The position numbers and the translations under genes were made by a program. Of a stretch of 45,755 nt of DNA, positions 26,111-34,169 are shown piece after piece (position 1 is the first letter of the stretch; every line of letters starts with the position of its first letter). The DNA is from Prevotella sp. (GTDB lineage: Bacteria > Bacteroidota > Bacteroidia > Bacteroidales > Bacteroidaceae): contig JALEVZ010000048.1 in the NCBI GenBank assembly GCA_022788105.1, positions 1-45,755 on the forward strand, given 5' to 3'. The notes under the pieces are model-generated. The model was not told the DNA's origin, did no database searches, and worked only from the letters and a program-made list of their open reading frames with translations.

Positions 26111-27055
26111 ATGTTTATTGACAAGACACCAAGCGAACGAATAGAGATATTCACGCAAAACCTATTGCCCACAAACAGGGGCTTCAACTACTACGTAGAC
26201 TGGTCAAACGTCGGCGGCTACGACCATCTACTCGTTGAGATACACGCCATAGACGTATTGATCGCCGCTTCAGACGACGATTTCTACCCCAAATTCAAGA
26301 CCTTACTACAGCGACTGCCCACGACAACAGCGCTGTTCCCGTTGCTTTTCGGACTGGCAAAGGAGGAGCGCAAGAAGCTACACAAGGGCAAGAACGCGCT
26401 GCTCATCATTCAAGACGAAATAGACAGCGCCGACAACCTGGAGTTTCGCTTCCCTCTCAAGGCGGAGGCGCTGACAGACGAAGACATAGACAACTACTAC
26501 CTATTCTTCGTACAGATAGGGCTAAAACACCTGTACCAACACATCATAGAGAAAAGCACGGCAGACTACATTGCTGGCGTGCTCGTAGGGCTTGACTCCA
26601 ACGGCAGAAAGAACAGGGGCGGCATGGCCTTTGAGTTGGCATGTATGCCCATTTTTGAGAAAGTGTGTAGCAAACACAAGCTCATACTGCTGTCGCAAAA
26701 GAAGTTCAAGGAGCTGAGAAAATATGGTTTCGACATCTCCAAAGACGTGGAAAACAGAAAGGCAGACTTTATAGTCGTGGATCGTGAAAACAGAAAAGCG
26801 ATGAACTTTGAAGTGAACTTCTTCAACGGCACCGGCTCTAAGCCAGAGGAGATAATCGACTCGTACATCACACGACAAAACAATCTGGCACAGATCGGCA
26901 TAGCGTTTTCGCTGGTCACCGACGGTAACGACTGTTGGCAAAACGCACAAAACCAACTGAAAAAAGGCTTCCGACACATGAACTATCTGCAAAACTTCTA
27001 CATGCTGAAACGCGGCATGCTGGAGGAGATAATAAAAGAAGTGTTTAGCAAATGA
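26111..27055 (+). CDS. dpnB: Type II restriction endonuclease, DpnII/MboI family
   Basis: A 314-residue endonuclease resembling R.DpnII and R.MboI, which cut unmethylated GATC. Family landmarks are the N-terminal NYYVDWSNVGGYDHLLVEIHAID, LVGLDSNGRKNRGGMAFEL (about 156-174), and the probable catalytic core KADFIVVDRENRKAMNFEVNFF (about 216-237), a PD-(D/E)xK-like arrangement with a non-canonical last residue, as in this family. Length is normal and the frame is intact, so the system looks functional. Its stop overlaps the start of the second methyltransferase by 4 nt (ATGA), indicating translational coupling. Confidence 0.92.
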   Translation: MFIDKTPSERIEIFTQNLLPTNRGFNYYVDWSNVGGYDHLLVEIHAIDVLIAASDDDFYPKFKTLLQRLPTTTALFPLLFGLAKEERKKLHKGKNALLIIQDEIDSADNLEFRFPLKAEALTDEDIDNYYLFFVQIGLKHLYQHIIEKSTADYIAGVLVGLDSNGRKNRGGMAFELACMPIFEKVCSKHKLILLSQKKFKELRKYGFDISKDVENRKADFIVVDRENRKAMNFEVNFFNGTGSKPEEIIDSYITRQNNLAQIGIAFSLVTDGNDCWQNAQNQLKKGFRHMNYLQNFYMLKRGMLEEIIKEVFSK

Positions 27056-27930
27056 TAACATCTTACTACAAATCCCCATCCAACGACTTCACCATCATAC
27101 AGGGCGACTGCGTAGACACGCTGTCAAAGTTTAAGTTCGGCTTTGACATGGTGTTTGCAGACCCACCCTACTTCCTATCTGGCGGCGGCATAAGCGTACA
27201 AAGCGGCAAGATAGTGTGCGTAGACAAAGGCGAATGGGACAAACCCATCACACCCGAAGATATGGACGCCTTTAACCTGCGATGGCTTGCAGCATGCCGC
27301 GACCATATGAAAGACAACGCCACCATCTGGATCTCTGGCACACACCACAACATATTCAGCGTGCAACAACAGCTGATCAAGCTCGGATTTAAGATTCTGA
27401 ACGTCATAACATGGGCTAAGACCAACCCACCACCAAACATCTCGTGCCGATACTTCACATACAGCACCGAATTTATAATATGGGCACGCAAAAGCCCGAA
27501 GGTGGCACACTACTTCAACTACGAACTGATGAAGGAGCTGAACGGCAACAAACAGATGACCGACGTGTGGCATCTGCCAGCCATAGGCAAGTGGGAGAAG
27601 TCGTGTGGCAAACACCCCACACAGAAGCCGCTGGGTGTGCTGGCACGGCTAATACAGGCGAGTACAAAGCCTGGAGCGTGGATACTCGACCCCTTTAGCG
27701 GCAGCGCTACGACAGGCATAGCCGCCAACCTGTTGGGCAGACGCTATCTCGGTCTGGAAACAGAGACAGAATTTCTTGCCATGAGCAAGGCGCGGAGGAC
27801 CGAACTTGAAAATGCCGCCACACGGGGCGCCTATCTCGAACGACTGGTCAAAGCTCGACACATACTGCCACCTGAAGGTCTGTTCGCGTCAGACAACACC
27901 AACCCCTATTACGGCGTACCGTGGATATAG
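27052..27930 (+). CDS. dpnA: Second adenine methyltransferase, DpnA/MboC type
   Basis: A 292-residue beta-class N6-adenine methyltransferase. Motif IV comes first (MVFADPPYFLSGGGISV, about 33-49), then the SAM-binding motif DPFSGSATTGIAAN (about 222-235) after the HPTQKPLGVLARL segment, the order of beta-class enzymes. M.DpnA of the pneumococcal DpnII system is of this type and also methylates single-stranded GATC, which helps incoming transformed DNA survive; that role is by analogy. It overlaps the endonuclease gene by 4 nt. Gene order here (MTase, endonuclease, second MTase) matches my recollection of the MboI system and differs from pneumococcal dpnM-dpnA-dpnB. Confidence 0.92.
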   Translation: MITSYYKSPSNDFTIIQGDCVDTLSKFKFGFDMVFADPPYFLSGGGISVQSGKIVCVDKGEWDKPITPEDMDAFNLRWLAACRDHMKDNATIWISGTHHNIFSVQQQLIKLGFKILNVITWAKTNPPPNISCRYFTYSTEFIIWARKSPKVAHYFNYELMKELNGNKQMTDVWHLPAIGKWEKSCGKHPTQKPLGVLARLIQASTKPGAWILDPFSGSATTGIAANLLGRRYLGLETETEFLAMSKARRTELENAATRGAYLERLVKARHILPPEGLFASDNTNPYYGVPWI

Positions 27931-28034
27931 ACGTGCCATCGCCACCTCTGTCCTACCACTTCACTTCCACACCCCACCGCCCTCGCCACCACAGCTATTG
28001 AGCAACGCGAACAAGCCGTAATGACCTCGCGAAA

Positions 28035-28132
28035 GGGGCGTAGTGAGAAGCCCGAAGGGGCGTAGTGAGAAGCCCAAAGGGGCGTAGTGAGAAGCCCGAA
28101 GGGGCGTAATGGCGCCGCCACTACGCCCCTTT
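28035..28132. repeat. R4 22-bp tandem repeats ending in a hairpin
   Basis: Three head-to-tail copies (28035, 28057, 28079) of GGGGCGTAGTGAGAAGCCCGAA, then a variant that folds back as GGGGCGTA-n-TACGCCCC (28101-28129). It lies just after the restriction-modification cassette. The same motif, reversed, occurs at 39661-39734. The rest of 27931-28332 holds only the GH3 promoter. Confidence 0.85.
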
Positions 28133-28244
28133 GGTAAGAGCCAAGCAAAACCATTGTTTTTCTGCTTGCAGGTTTTTGTCTGTCGCCTCGGCAGCGACAA
28201 TTATTAAATTCTGTGAATTTCTATACTATTCCAAAAGATTAAGC

Positions 28245-28253
28245 TAATTTTGC
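28245..28253 (+). promoter_or_regulatory. -7 promoter box for the GH3-family gene
   Basis: TAATTTTGC matches TAnnTTTGC and lies 88 nt before the ATG at 28333. The -33 region is AT-rich without a clear TTTG. Confidence 0.6.
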
Positions 28254-28332
28254 AGTTTAATATAGAGTAAAAGGCACGCATGCCTACAGGTGCGCGTACC
28301 TTGAATAAGACATTTTAAAGCATTTCAAGAAA

Positions 28333-29841
28333 ATGAGCTTGACAAGCATTGTGGGCAAGGCGTTCCTTCCCAGACAGATAAAGCTGCAACGGCACATCAC
28401 CGATGCGGAGACTTTACAGGCAACGGTGCTGAGACATCTGCTGCAGCGCGCTGCCAACACCGAATATGGCCGCAACCACCTTTTCAACAACACACGCTCT
28501 TACGACGACTTCGCACGCAACGTGCCTGTCAACACCTACGAGGAGCTGAAGAGCGACATCGACCGCATGCGCCACGGCGAGAGTGACGTGTTGTGGCCCG
28601 GACAGGTGAAGTGGTATGCCAAGTCGTCGGGCACGACCAACGACAAGAGCAAGTTCATACCTGTCTCGCAGGAGGGTCTGCAGCACATCCACTACCAGGG
28701 TGGCAAAGACGTGGTGGCGCTCTATCTGCGCAACAACCCGCATAGCCGACTGTTCGACGGACGCAGCCTCATACTCGGTGGCAGCCACTCGCCCAACTAC
28801 AATCTGCCTGGCTCGCTGGTCGGCGACCTGAGCGCCATACTGATTGAAAACATCAATCCGCTCGCCAACCTCGTGCGTGTGCCGAAGAAGCAGACGGCGC
28901 TGCTCTCCGACTTTGAGGTGAAGCGCGACCGCATAGCTCGCGAGACGCTCGGCAAGAACGTGACCAACATCTCTGGTGTGCCGTCGTGGATGATGAGCGT
29001 GCTGGTGCGTGTGCTCGAGTTGTCGGGCAAGGAGCACATCGAGGAGGTGTGGCCCAACCTGGAGGTGTTCTTCCACGGAGGCATCGCCTTCACACCCTAT
29101 CGCTCACAGTATGAGAAGCTCATCACCTCGCCGAAGATGCACTACATGGAGACATACAACGCCTCGGAAGGATTCTTCGGCATACAAAACGACCCGTCGG
29201 ACAAGTCCATGCTGCTCATGCTCGACTACGACGTGTTCTACGAGTTCATGCCCGTCGACCAGGTAGGCATGCCCAACCCCACCGTCGTGCCGCTCACGGG
29301 TGTGGAGCTGAACAAAAACTACGCCATGCTCATCAGCACGTCGTGCGGACTGTGGCGCTACATGATTGGCGACACGGTGATGTTTACCTCGCGCGACCCA
29401 TACAAGTTTGTCATCACCGGACGCACCAAATATTTCATCAACGCCTTCGGCGAAGAGCTTATACAAGACAACGCCGAGAACGGTCTGCTCGAGGCATGCC
29501 GCGAGACGGGCGCCGAGGTGAAGGAATACACTGCCGCGCCAGTGTTCATGGACCAGAACGCGAAGTGCCGCCACCAGTGGGTCATAGAGTTTGCGAAGCT
29601 CCCCGACTCGATTGAACACTTCGCCGACGTGCTCGACAAGAGTCTGCAACAAATCAACTCCGACTATGAGGCGAAGCGCTTCCACGACATCACGCTGCAA
29701 CACCTCGAGGTGGTGGTGGCACGCCAGGGACTGTTCGACGACTGGTTGAAGTCGAAGGGCAAGCTCGGCGGACAACACAAGGTGCCGCGACTGTCAAACA
29801 ACCGCACCGTGATAGATGAGGTGTTGGAGATGAACAAGTGA
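28333..29841 (+). CDS. GH3 auxin-responsive-promoter-family protein (acyl-adenylate-type enzyme)
   Basis: A 502-residue bacterial GH3-family protein of the adenylate-forming (ANL-like) superfamily. In plants GH3 enzymes join amino acids to small carboxylic acids such as auxin; the substrate of the Bacteroidota proteins is not established to my knowledge. Adenylate-forming motifs are present: the phosphate-binding loop YAKSSGTTNDKSKFIP (about 96-111), METYNASEGFFGIQND (about 272-287), and TGRTKYFINAFGEELIQDN (about 360-378). Length is full. It has its own promoter box and stands between the R4 repeats and the IR-flanked R8 element, which begins at its stop codon. Confidence 0.92.
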   Translation: MSLTSIVGKAFLPRQIKLQRHITDAETLQATVLRHLLQRAANTEYGRNHLFNNTRSYDDFARNVPVNTYEELKSDIDRMRHGESDVLWPGQVKWYAKSSGTTNDKSKFIPVSQEGLQHIHYQGGKDVVALYLRNNPHSRLFDGRSLILGGSHSPNYNLPGSLVGDLSAILIENINPLANLVRVPKKQTALLSDFEVKRDRIARETLGKNVTNISGVPSWMMSVLVRVLELSGKEHIEEVWPNLEVFFHGGIAFTPYRSQYEKLITSPKMHYMETYNASEGFFGIQNDPSDKSMLLMLDYDVFYEFMPVDQVGMPNPTVVPLTGVELNKNYAMLISTSCGLWRYMIGDTVMFTSRDPYKFVITGRTKYFINAFGEELIQDNAENGLLEACRETGAEVKEYTAAPVFMDQNAKCRHQWVIEFAKLPDSIEHFADVLDKSLQQINSDYEAKRFHDITLQHLEVVVARQGLFDDWLKSKGKLGGQHKVPRLSNNRTVIDEVLEMNK

Positions 29842-30329
29842 GCCTCTCCCCCTCGCTGCTACGCAACGAGGACCCTCCCCCGTAGGGAGGGAAAAGCACC
29901 CTCTCCCCGCCGCTAAGCGACAAAAGCCAGCCACTGTAGGGATGGTAGATGTATGAAGAGACGGGGATGGGGAAAAAATAAAAAGAGTAAAGAAAGAGAG
30001 AGGAAGAATTATAATATAAAGAAAGGCGGAGAGAAAAAGAAAGTATAGATTATTGGTACAAGAACAAATAATCAGAATAACGATATAAATGATAAAAAAG
30101 ACTTTAAGATATATCATGGCGCGCACGACGTGGCACACCTATCGCCACACGAGCCATATCCATCGCTACACGGGGCACACCCATTGCCACACGAGGCATA
30201 CCACTCCCCTCCCTACGGGGGAGGGGGAAGAGCCGCAGCGCGGCGAGGGGGAGAGGCTGCACCACCACAAGGGGGAGAGGCTGCACCACAAGGGGGAGAG
30301 GCTGCACCACAGCGAGGGGGAGAGACTGT
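29841..30329. mobile_element. R8 inverted-repeat-flanked element spanning a gene start
   Basis: The left end (29841-29890) carries AGCCTCTCCCCCTCGCTG and CCCTCCCCCGTAGGGAGGG. The right end (about 30207-30258) carries their complements, CCCTCCCTACGGGGGAGGG and GGCGAGGGGGAGAGGCT, followed by further tandem copies of the G-rich unit to 30329. The interior is purine-rich with no promoter box that I can call. The downstream gene's only upstream ATG codons are inside this element. Confidence 0.6.
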
Positions 30330-32326
30330 TCAGCCTTAGGCTGTTCGCCGCCCTTGCACTCTTTGCCCTGCTACTCGGCAGCTGCGCCCGCATGGGACAG
30401 CCCGACGGCGGATGGTATGACGAGACGCCGCCCCATGTCATTGCCGCCACGCCTGCCGACCGCGGTGTGAACGTCGGCACGAAGAAGGTGACCATATTCT
30501 TTGACGAATACATAAAGCTCGAAAACGCCAGCGAGAAGGTGGTGGTGTCGCCGCCACAACTTGAGCAGCCCGAAATAAAGACTGCCGGCAAGCGCATAGA
30601 GGTGAAGCTCGTCGACTCGCTGAAGGCCAACACCACCTACACCATCGACTTCTCCGACGCCATAACCGACAACAACGAGAGCAACCCGCTGGGCAACTAC
30701 ACCTACAGCTTCGCCACCGGACCACAGATCGACACGCTCGAGGTGGCAGGCACGGTGCTACAGGCCGACAACCTCGAACCGGTGAAAGGCACACTCGTCG
30801 GACTCTACGCCCAGCTCGAAGACTCGTGCTTCACCACCATGCCCATGCTGCGCGTGGCACGCACCGACAGCCGCGGACGATTCATCATACGTGGCGTGGC
30901 GCCAGGCACATATCGTGTCTACGCCCTCGCCGACGCCGACGGCAACTACCTCTTCAGCCAGAAGAGCGAGCAGATAGCCTTCTCGCGCGACACCATAGCG
31001 CCCTATGTCACCGACGCCACACGCCAAGACACCATCTGGCAAGACTCGCTGCGCATCAAAGACATAAAGCGTGTGGGCTACCGACGCTTCATGCCCGACA
31101 ACATTGTGCTGCGCGCCTTCAACGAGACCATGACCGACCGCTACCTCATCAAGAGTGAGCGCGCCGAGGCAAACAACTTCAAACTATACTTCAGCTACGG
31201 CGACAGCATCATGCCAGAGATTGAAGGCCTCAACTTCGACGCCGCCGACGCGTTCATAACCGAGACATCGCCGCGCCGCGACACCATAACCTACTGGCTG
31301 CGCGACACGGCTCTCGTCAACCGCGACACGCTCGACATACGTCTGACCTACAACATGACCGACTCGGTCGGACAACTCGTCACGCAGACCGACACGCTGC
31401 AGCTGCTCTCGCGCCAGCCCTACGAGCGACGCATGAAAGACCTGCGCAAGGAGGTGGAAGAGTGGCAGAAGAAACAGGAGAAGCTAAAAAAGAAAGGCGA
31501 ACCCTACGACTCCATCATGCCGGCAAAGACCGTAGACTTCAGAATGGACGTGCCGTCAGAACTTCCGCCCGACCGCAACATAAGGTTCAGCTTCAAGACT
31601 CCGCTCGCCAACGTGGACACATCGCTCATACACCTCTACGCCAAGCACGACACACTGTGGTATAACGCGCGGTTTGAGCTTATGCTGCCAGAGAGCAACA
31701 GGCTCGACACCGCTGCCGCTACCACCCCCGCCAGCCTCGCGCTGCACCGAGAATACGTGCTGCGTGGAGAGTGGCGACCCGATGTAGAATACAGCTTAGA
31801 GATCGACTCCATGGCGTTCACCGACATCTACGGCCTACATTCGCTCAAGATAAAGAAAGGATTTAAGGTGCCGTCGCTCGACACCTACGGCACACTAATG
31901 CTCAACATCGGCGGCATGGACGGCCAGCGCTGCGTGGTACAACTGCTCGACTCCAACGACAAGACGGTGAAAGAAGCCGTGACATCGGCAGACGGCACAG
32001 CACAATTCTTCTACCTCAGGGAGGGCACATACTACGCACGACTATTCGTCGACACCAACGGCAACGGACGGTGGGACACCGGCGACTACGCCACCGGCAC
32101 ACAACCCGAAGAGGTGTACTACTTCCACGAACCCATAGAGTGTAAGGCTAAATGGGACATTACGCGCTCATGGTTTCCCAAACAGCGCGACCTGGACAAG
32201 CAGAAGCCTGCCGTCATAACCAAGCAGAAGAGCGACAAGCAGAAGACCATACAGCAACGCAACATACAACGTGCGCAGAAGCTCGGCATACCACCCCCCG
32301 AGACGAAGCCCTTCTACAACAAATAA
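30089..32326 (+). CDS. Ig-like (Big_5) domain lipoprotein with repeat-derived N-terminus
   Basis: Up to 745 residues. The mature part begins after the lipoprotein signal LRLFAALALFALLLGSC (Cys about 98 of this frame), followed by GGWYDETPPHVIAATPADRGVNV, an Ig-like Big_5/SbsA-type domain (to about 210) and a carboxypeptidase-regulatory-like beta domain (RGRFIIRGVAPGTYRVYALAD, about 265-285). The C-terminal beta-rich region includes RLFVDTNGNGRWDTGDY, similar to the SdrD-B/Ca-binding style. The first ~85 residues (RLHHHKGERLHHKGERLHH) come from tandem repeats, and no ATG, GTG or TTG lies close to the hydrophobic core, so the true start is uncertain. The DUF3108 gene follows after 11 nt. It is probably a cell-surface or periplasmic anchored protein; its function is unknown. 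Confidence 0.8.
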   Translation: MIKKTLRYIMARTTWHTYRHTSHIHRYTGHTHCHTRHTTPLPTGEGEEPQRGEGERLHHHKGERLHHKGERLHHSEGERLFSLRLFAALALFALLLGSCARMGQPDGGWYDETPPHVIAATPADRGVNVGTKKVTIFFDEYIKLENASEKVVVSPPQLEQPEIKTAGKRIEVKLVDSLKANTTYTIDFSDAITDNNESNPLGNYTYSFATGPQIDTLEVAGTVLQADNLEPVKGTLVGLYAQLEDSCFTTMPMLRVARTDSRGRFIIRGVAPGTYRVYALADADGNYLFSQKSEQIAFSRDTIAPYVTDATRQDTIWQDSLRIKDIKRVGYRRFMPDNIVLRAFNETMTDRYLIKSERAEANNFKLYFSYGDSIMPEIEGLNFDAADAFITETSPRRDTITYWLRDTALVNRDTLDIRLTYNMTDSVGQLVTQTDTLQLLSRQPYERRMKDLRKEVEEWQKKQEKLKKKGEPYDSIMPAKTVDFRMDVPSELPPDRNIRFSFKTPLANVDTSLIHLYAKHDTLWYNARFELMLPESNRLDTAAATTPASLALHREYVLRGEWRPDVEYSLEIDSMAFTDIYGLHSLKIKKGFKVPSLDTYGTLMLNIGGMDGQRCVVQLLDSNDKTVKEAVTSADGTAQFFYLREGTYYARLFVDTNGNGRWDTGDYATGTQPEEVYYFHEPIECKAKWDITRSWFPKQRDLDKQKPAVITKQKSDKQKTIQQRNIQRAQKLGIPPPETKPFYNK
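30247..30328. repeat. In-frame 21/24-bp tandem repeats inside the Ig-like lipoprotein ORF
   Basis: Units starting at 30247, 30271, 30292 and 30316 share GGGGGAGAGGCTGCACCAC. Unit lengths (24, 21, 24) are multiples of three, so the reading frame is kept. A second array of three ~21-bp units (CCTATCGCCACACGAG-like) lies at about 30138-30200 in the same frame. Confidence 0.85.
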
Positions 32327-32337
32327 AGCTACAGAAC

Positions 32338-33141
32338 ATGAGACTACTGTCAACCATCATCATCGCCATCGTCGCACTGTCGGCACAGGCGCAGTGCCAG
32401 TTTCGCAACACAGCGTTTAAGTCGGGCGAGTTTCTAACATACAACCTCTACTACAACTGGAAGTTTGTTTGGGTGAAAGCCGGCACAGCATCGATGTCTA
32501 CAGTGCAGAGCCAGTACCGCGGACAGCAGGCGTGGCGCTCATCACTCACCACACGTGGCAACCGACGTGTCGACGACCTGTTCGTGCTGCGCGACACACT
32601 GCTCTGCTACACGTCCACAAAGCTCGAGCCGCTGTACTTCCGTAAGGGAGCACACGAGGGCAAACGCTACACCGTAGACGAGGTGTTCTACACCTACCAC
32701 AACGGGCTGCCACACCTACGACAGCACCGCCAGCACAACGACGGCACACACGCCTGGAAGCAGTCGCAGCAAGACCAGTGCATCTACGACATGATGAGCA
32801 TTTTCCTCCGCGCACGGTCCTTCGACCCCACAGGCTGGAAGAAAGGCAACACCATAAACTTCCCCATCGCCGACGGCAAGAACATAGACCGCGCACGCAT
32901 CTACTACCGCGGCAAGACCACCGTCAAAGCCGACAACGGACACAAGTACCGCTGCCTGCAACTGTCGTACATGGAGAAGGAACGCGACGAAGCCAAATAC
33001 AAGGAGATAGTGCGATTCTACGTCACCGACGACACCAACCACATACCCGTCAGGCTCGACATGTTCCTGAAGTTCGGCTCCGCCAAAGCCTTCCTCGTCA
33101 GCATGAAAGGCACGAAGGGCAGCGTGGCAGCAACGAACTAA
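32338..33141 (+). CDS. DUF3108-family exported protein
   Basis: A 267-residue exported protein of family DUF3108, of unknown function. I set the start at MRLLSTIIIAIVALSAQAQ, a signal peptide, 62 codons after the ORF-track start, whose extension overlaps the previous gene. Family features are SGEFLTYNLYYNWKFVWVKAGTASM at the mature N-terminus and VRFYVTDDTNHIPVRLDM near the C-terminus, a beta-barrel-like periplasmic fold. The 11-nt gap to the Big_5 lipoprotein gene indicates an operon, and the two may act together in the envelope. Confidence 0.88.
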   Translation: MRLLSTIIIAIVALSAQAQCQFRNTAFKSGEFLTYNLYYNWKFVWVKAGTASMSTVQSQYRGQQAWRSSLTTRGNRRVDDLFVLRDTLLCYTSTKLEPLYFRKGAHEGKRYTVDEVFYTYHNGLPHLRQHRQHNDGTHAWKQSQQDQCIYDMMSIFLRARSFDPTGWKKGNTINFPIADGKNIDRARIYYRGKTTVKADNGHKYRCLQLSYMEKERDEAKYKEIVRFYVTDDTNHIPVRLDMFLKFGSAKAFLVSMKGTKGSVAATN

Positions 33142-33154
33142 GCACAATTAATTC

Positions 33155-33347
33155 AAGTTTCGCATGCTTAAAGCATGCTGATAGTTAACAAGTTGACAAG
33201 TGAACGAGCTGTTAGCTTTAAGGCTCAAACTCTTTAAAAGCTATAAATAAAGCTTAGGTAGCAGCTTGTCCGCTCGGCTTTGCCGCTTGCCATAGCAAGA
33301 ACTCGTCTACTCGTTTACTGACAGCAAGTCAGAGACTTGCGAAACTT
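33155..33347. repeat. R3 element copy 3 enclosing an R2 copy
   Basis: The element is bounded by AAGTTTCGC (33155-33163) and GCGAAACTT (33339-33347). Just inside the left end is a perfect hairpin GCATGCTT-a-AAGCATGC (33162-33178), and inside the right end GCAAGTC-aga-GACTTGC. The interior (33182-33328) is an R2 unit: GTTAACAAGTTGACAAGTGA on the left, the core GCTCAAACTCTTTAAAAGCT, and ACTCGTCTACTCGTTTACTG on the right. It is a composite repeat filling the space between two genes. Confidence 0.7.
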
Positions 33348-33368
33348 CAATAATTAAAAACGAAAGAC

Positions 33369-34109
33369 ATGATGAAGAAAGAAACTACAATCGCAGGGTT
33401 GGTAGCCACAGCGCTGACATGCCTCATGACCCTGGTGCCCACCACGCTGTCGGCACAACGCATCACACCCCACTGCAAGACCTGCGGCAAGGCGATAAGC
33501 GACTGCAAGTACAAGGGTCGCCACCCCAGCGGAGCGACACAACACAACTCGTCAGCAGCACCCTCCGCGACAGGACGACTGCATGCACCCTCTGCCCCGT
33601 CGCCACACACCACAAAGGCGCGCACCATCGGCGACCTGCTCTACTTCCCCTACGGCTGCCTGACGAGCGACGTCAACAGCAAGGAGAAGGCACAACAGGC
33701 GCTGACAAGCCTGTACGGAAGGTATGAGTTTATAAACAATATTGACATAGGTTTGCACCACGACGATACCTCTTTCTTCTATACATACAAAGGCACACCC
33801 ATCGGCACGGTGTACATCAATTGGTGGGAAAACCACACGTTCTACCACTTCTACCTCAACTCTAAAGCCGAGGCAGACAAATTCTACGCCACCATGGTGA
33901 AAGACCTCAAGGCAGCAGGCATACCACTGACCTTTGATAAAGTGTATGGCGGTGTGTCAAACCGCAAACATCCGGTGTCCATATTCAAATGGGTGTATGT
34001 GGACAAGCCAAAGAAAATAACATCTGACGACCTCTGCTGCAACATCAATCTGCCCAAAAACGTAGGACAATACATGGTTGAGGTAGGCGTGTATAAACGC
34101 AACAAGTGA
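33369..34109 (+). CDS. Secreted hypothetical protein with N-terminal Cys cluster
   Basis: A 246-residue protein that I cannot place in a family. The signal peptide is MMKKETTIAGLVATALTCLMTLVPTTLSAQ, followed by a short cysteine motif, HCKTCGKAISDCKYKG (about 35-50), like a treble-clef or zinc-ribbon half-site. A disordered Ser/Pro/His linker (about 51-85) leads to a globular alpha/beta domain (IGDLLYFPYGCLTSDVNSKEKA to the C-terminus). Start choice between the two adjacent ATGs (33369, 33372) is arbitrary. The R3/R2 composite repeat ends 21 nt upstream. The cysteine motif in an exported protein is unusual; it may bind metal or form disulfides. Confidence 0.75.
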   Translation: MMKKETTIAGLVATALTCLMTLVPTTLSAQRITPHCKTCGKAISDCKYKGRHPSGATQHNSSAAPSATGRLHAPSAPSPHTTKARTIGDLLYFPYGCLTSDVNSKEKAQQALTSLYGRYEFINNIDIGLHHDDTSFFYTYKGTPIGTVYINWWENHTFYHFYLNSKAEADKFYATMVKDLKAAGIPLTFDKVYGGVSNRKHPVSIFKWVYVDKPKKITSDDLCCNINLPKNVGQYMVEVGVYKRNK

Positions 34110-34169
34110 CCATTCATAAAACGCCATCTGACGATTCATAAGCTCAATCTGACATAACAACAGACTACA

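Noticed and set aside
28035-28132. CRISPR array candidate
   Set aside because: Contiguous 22-bp tandem units without spacers.
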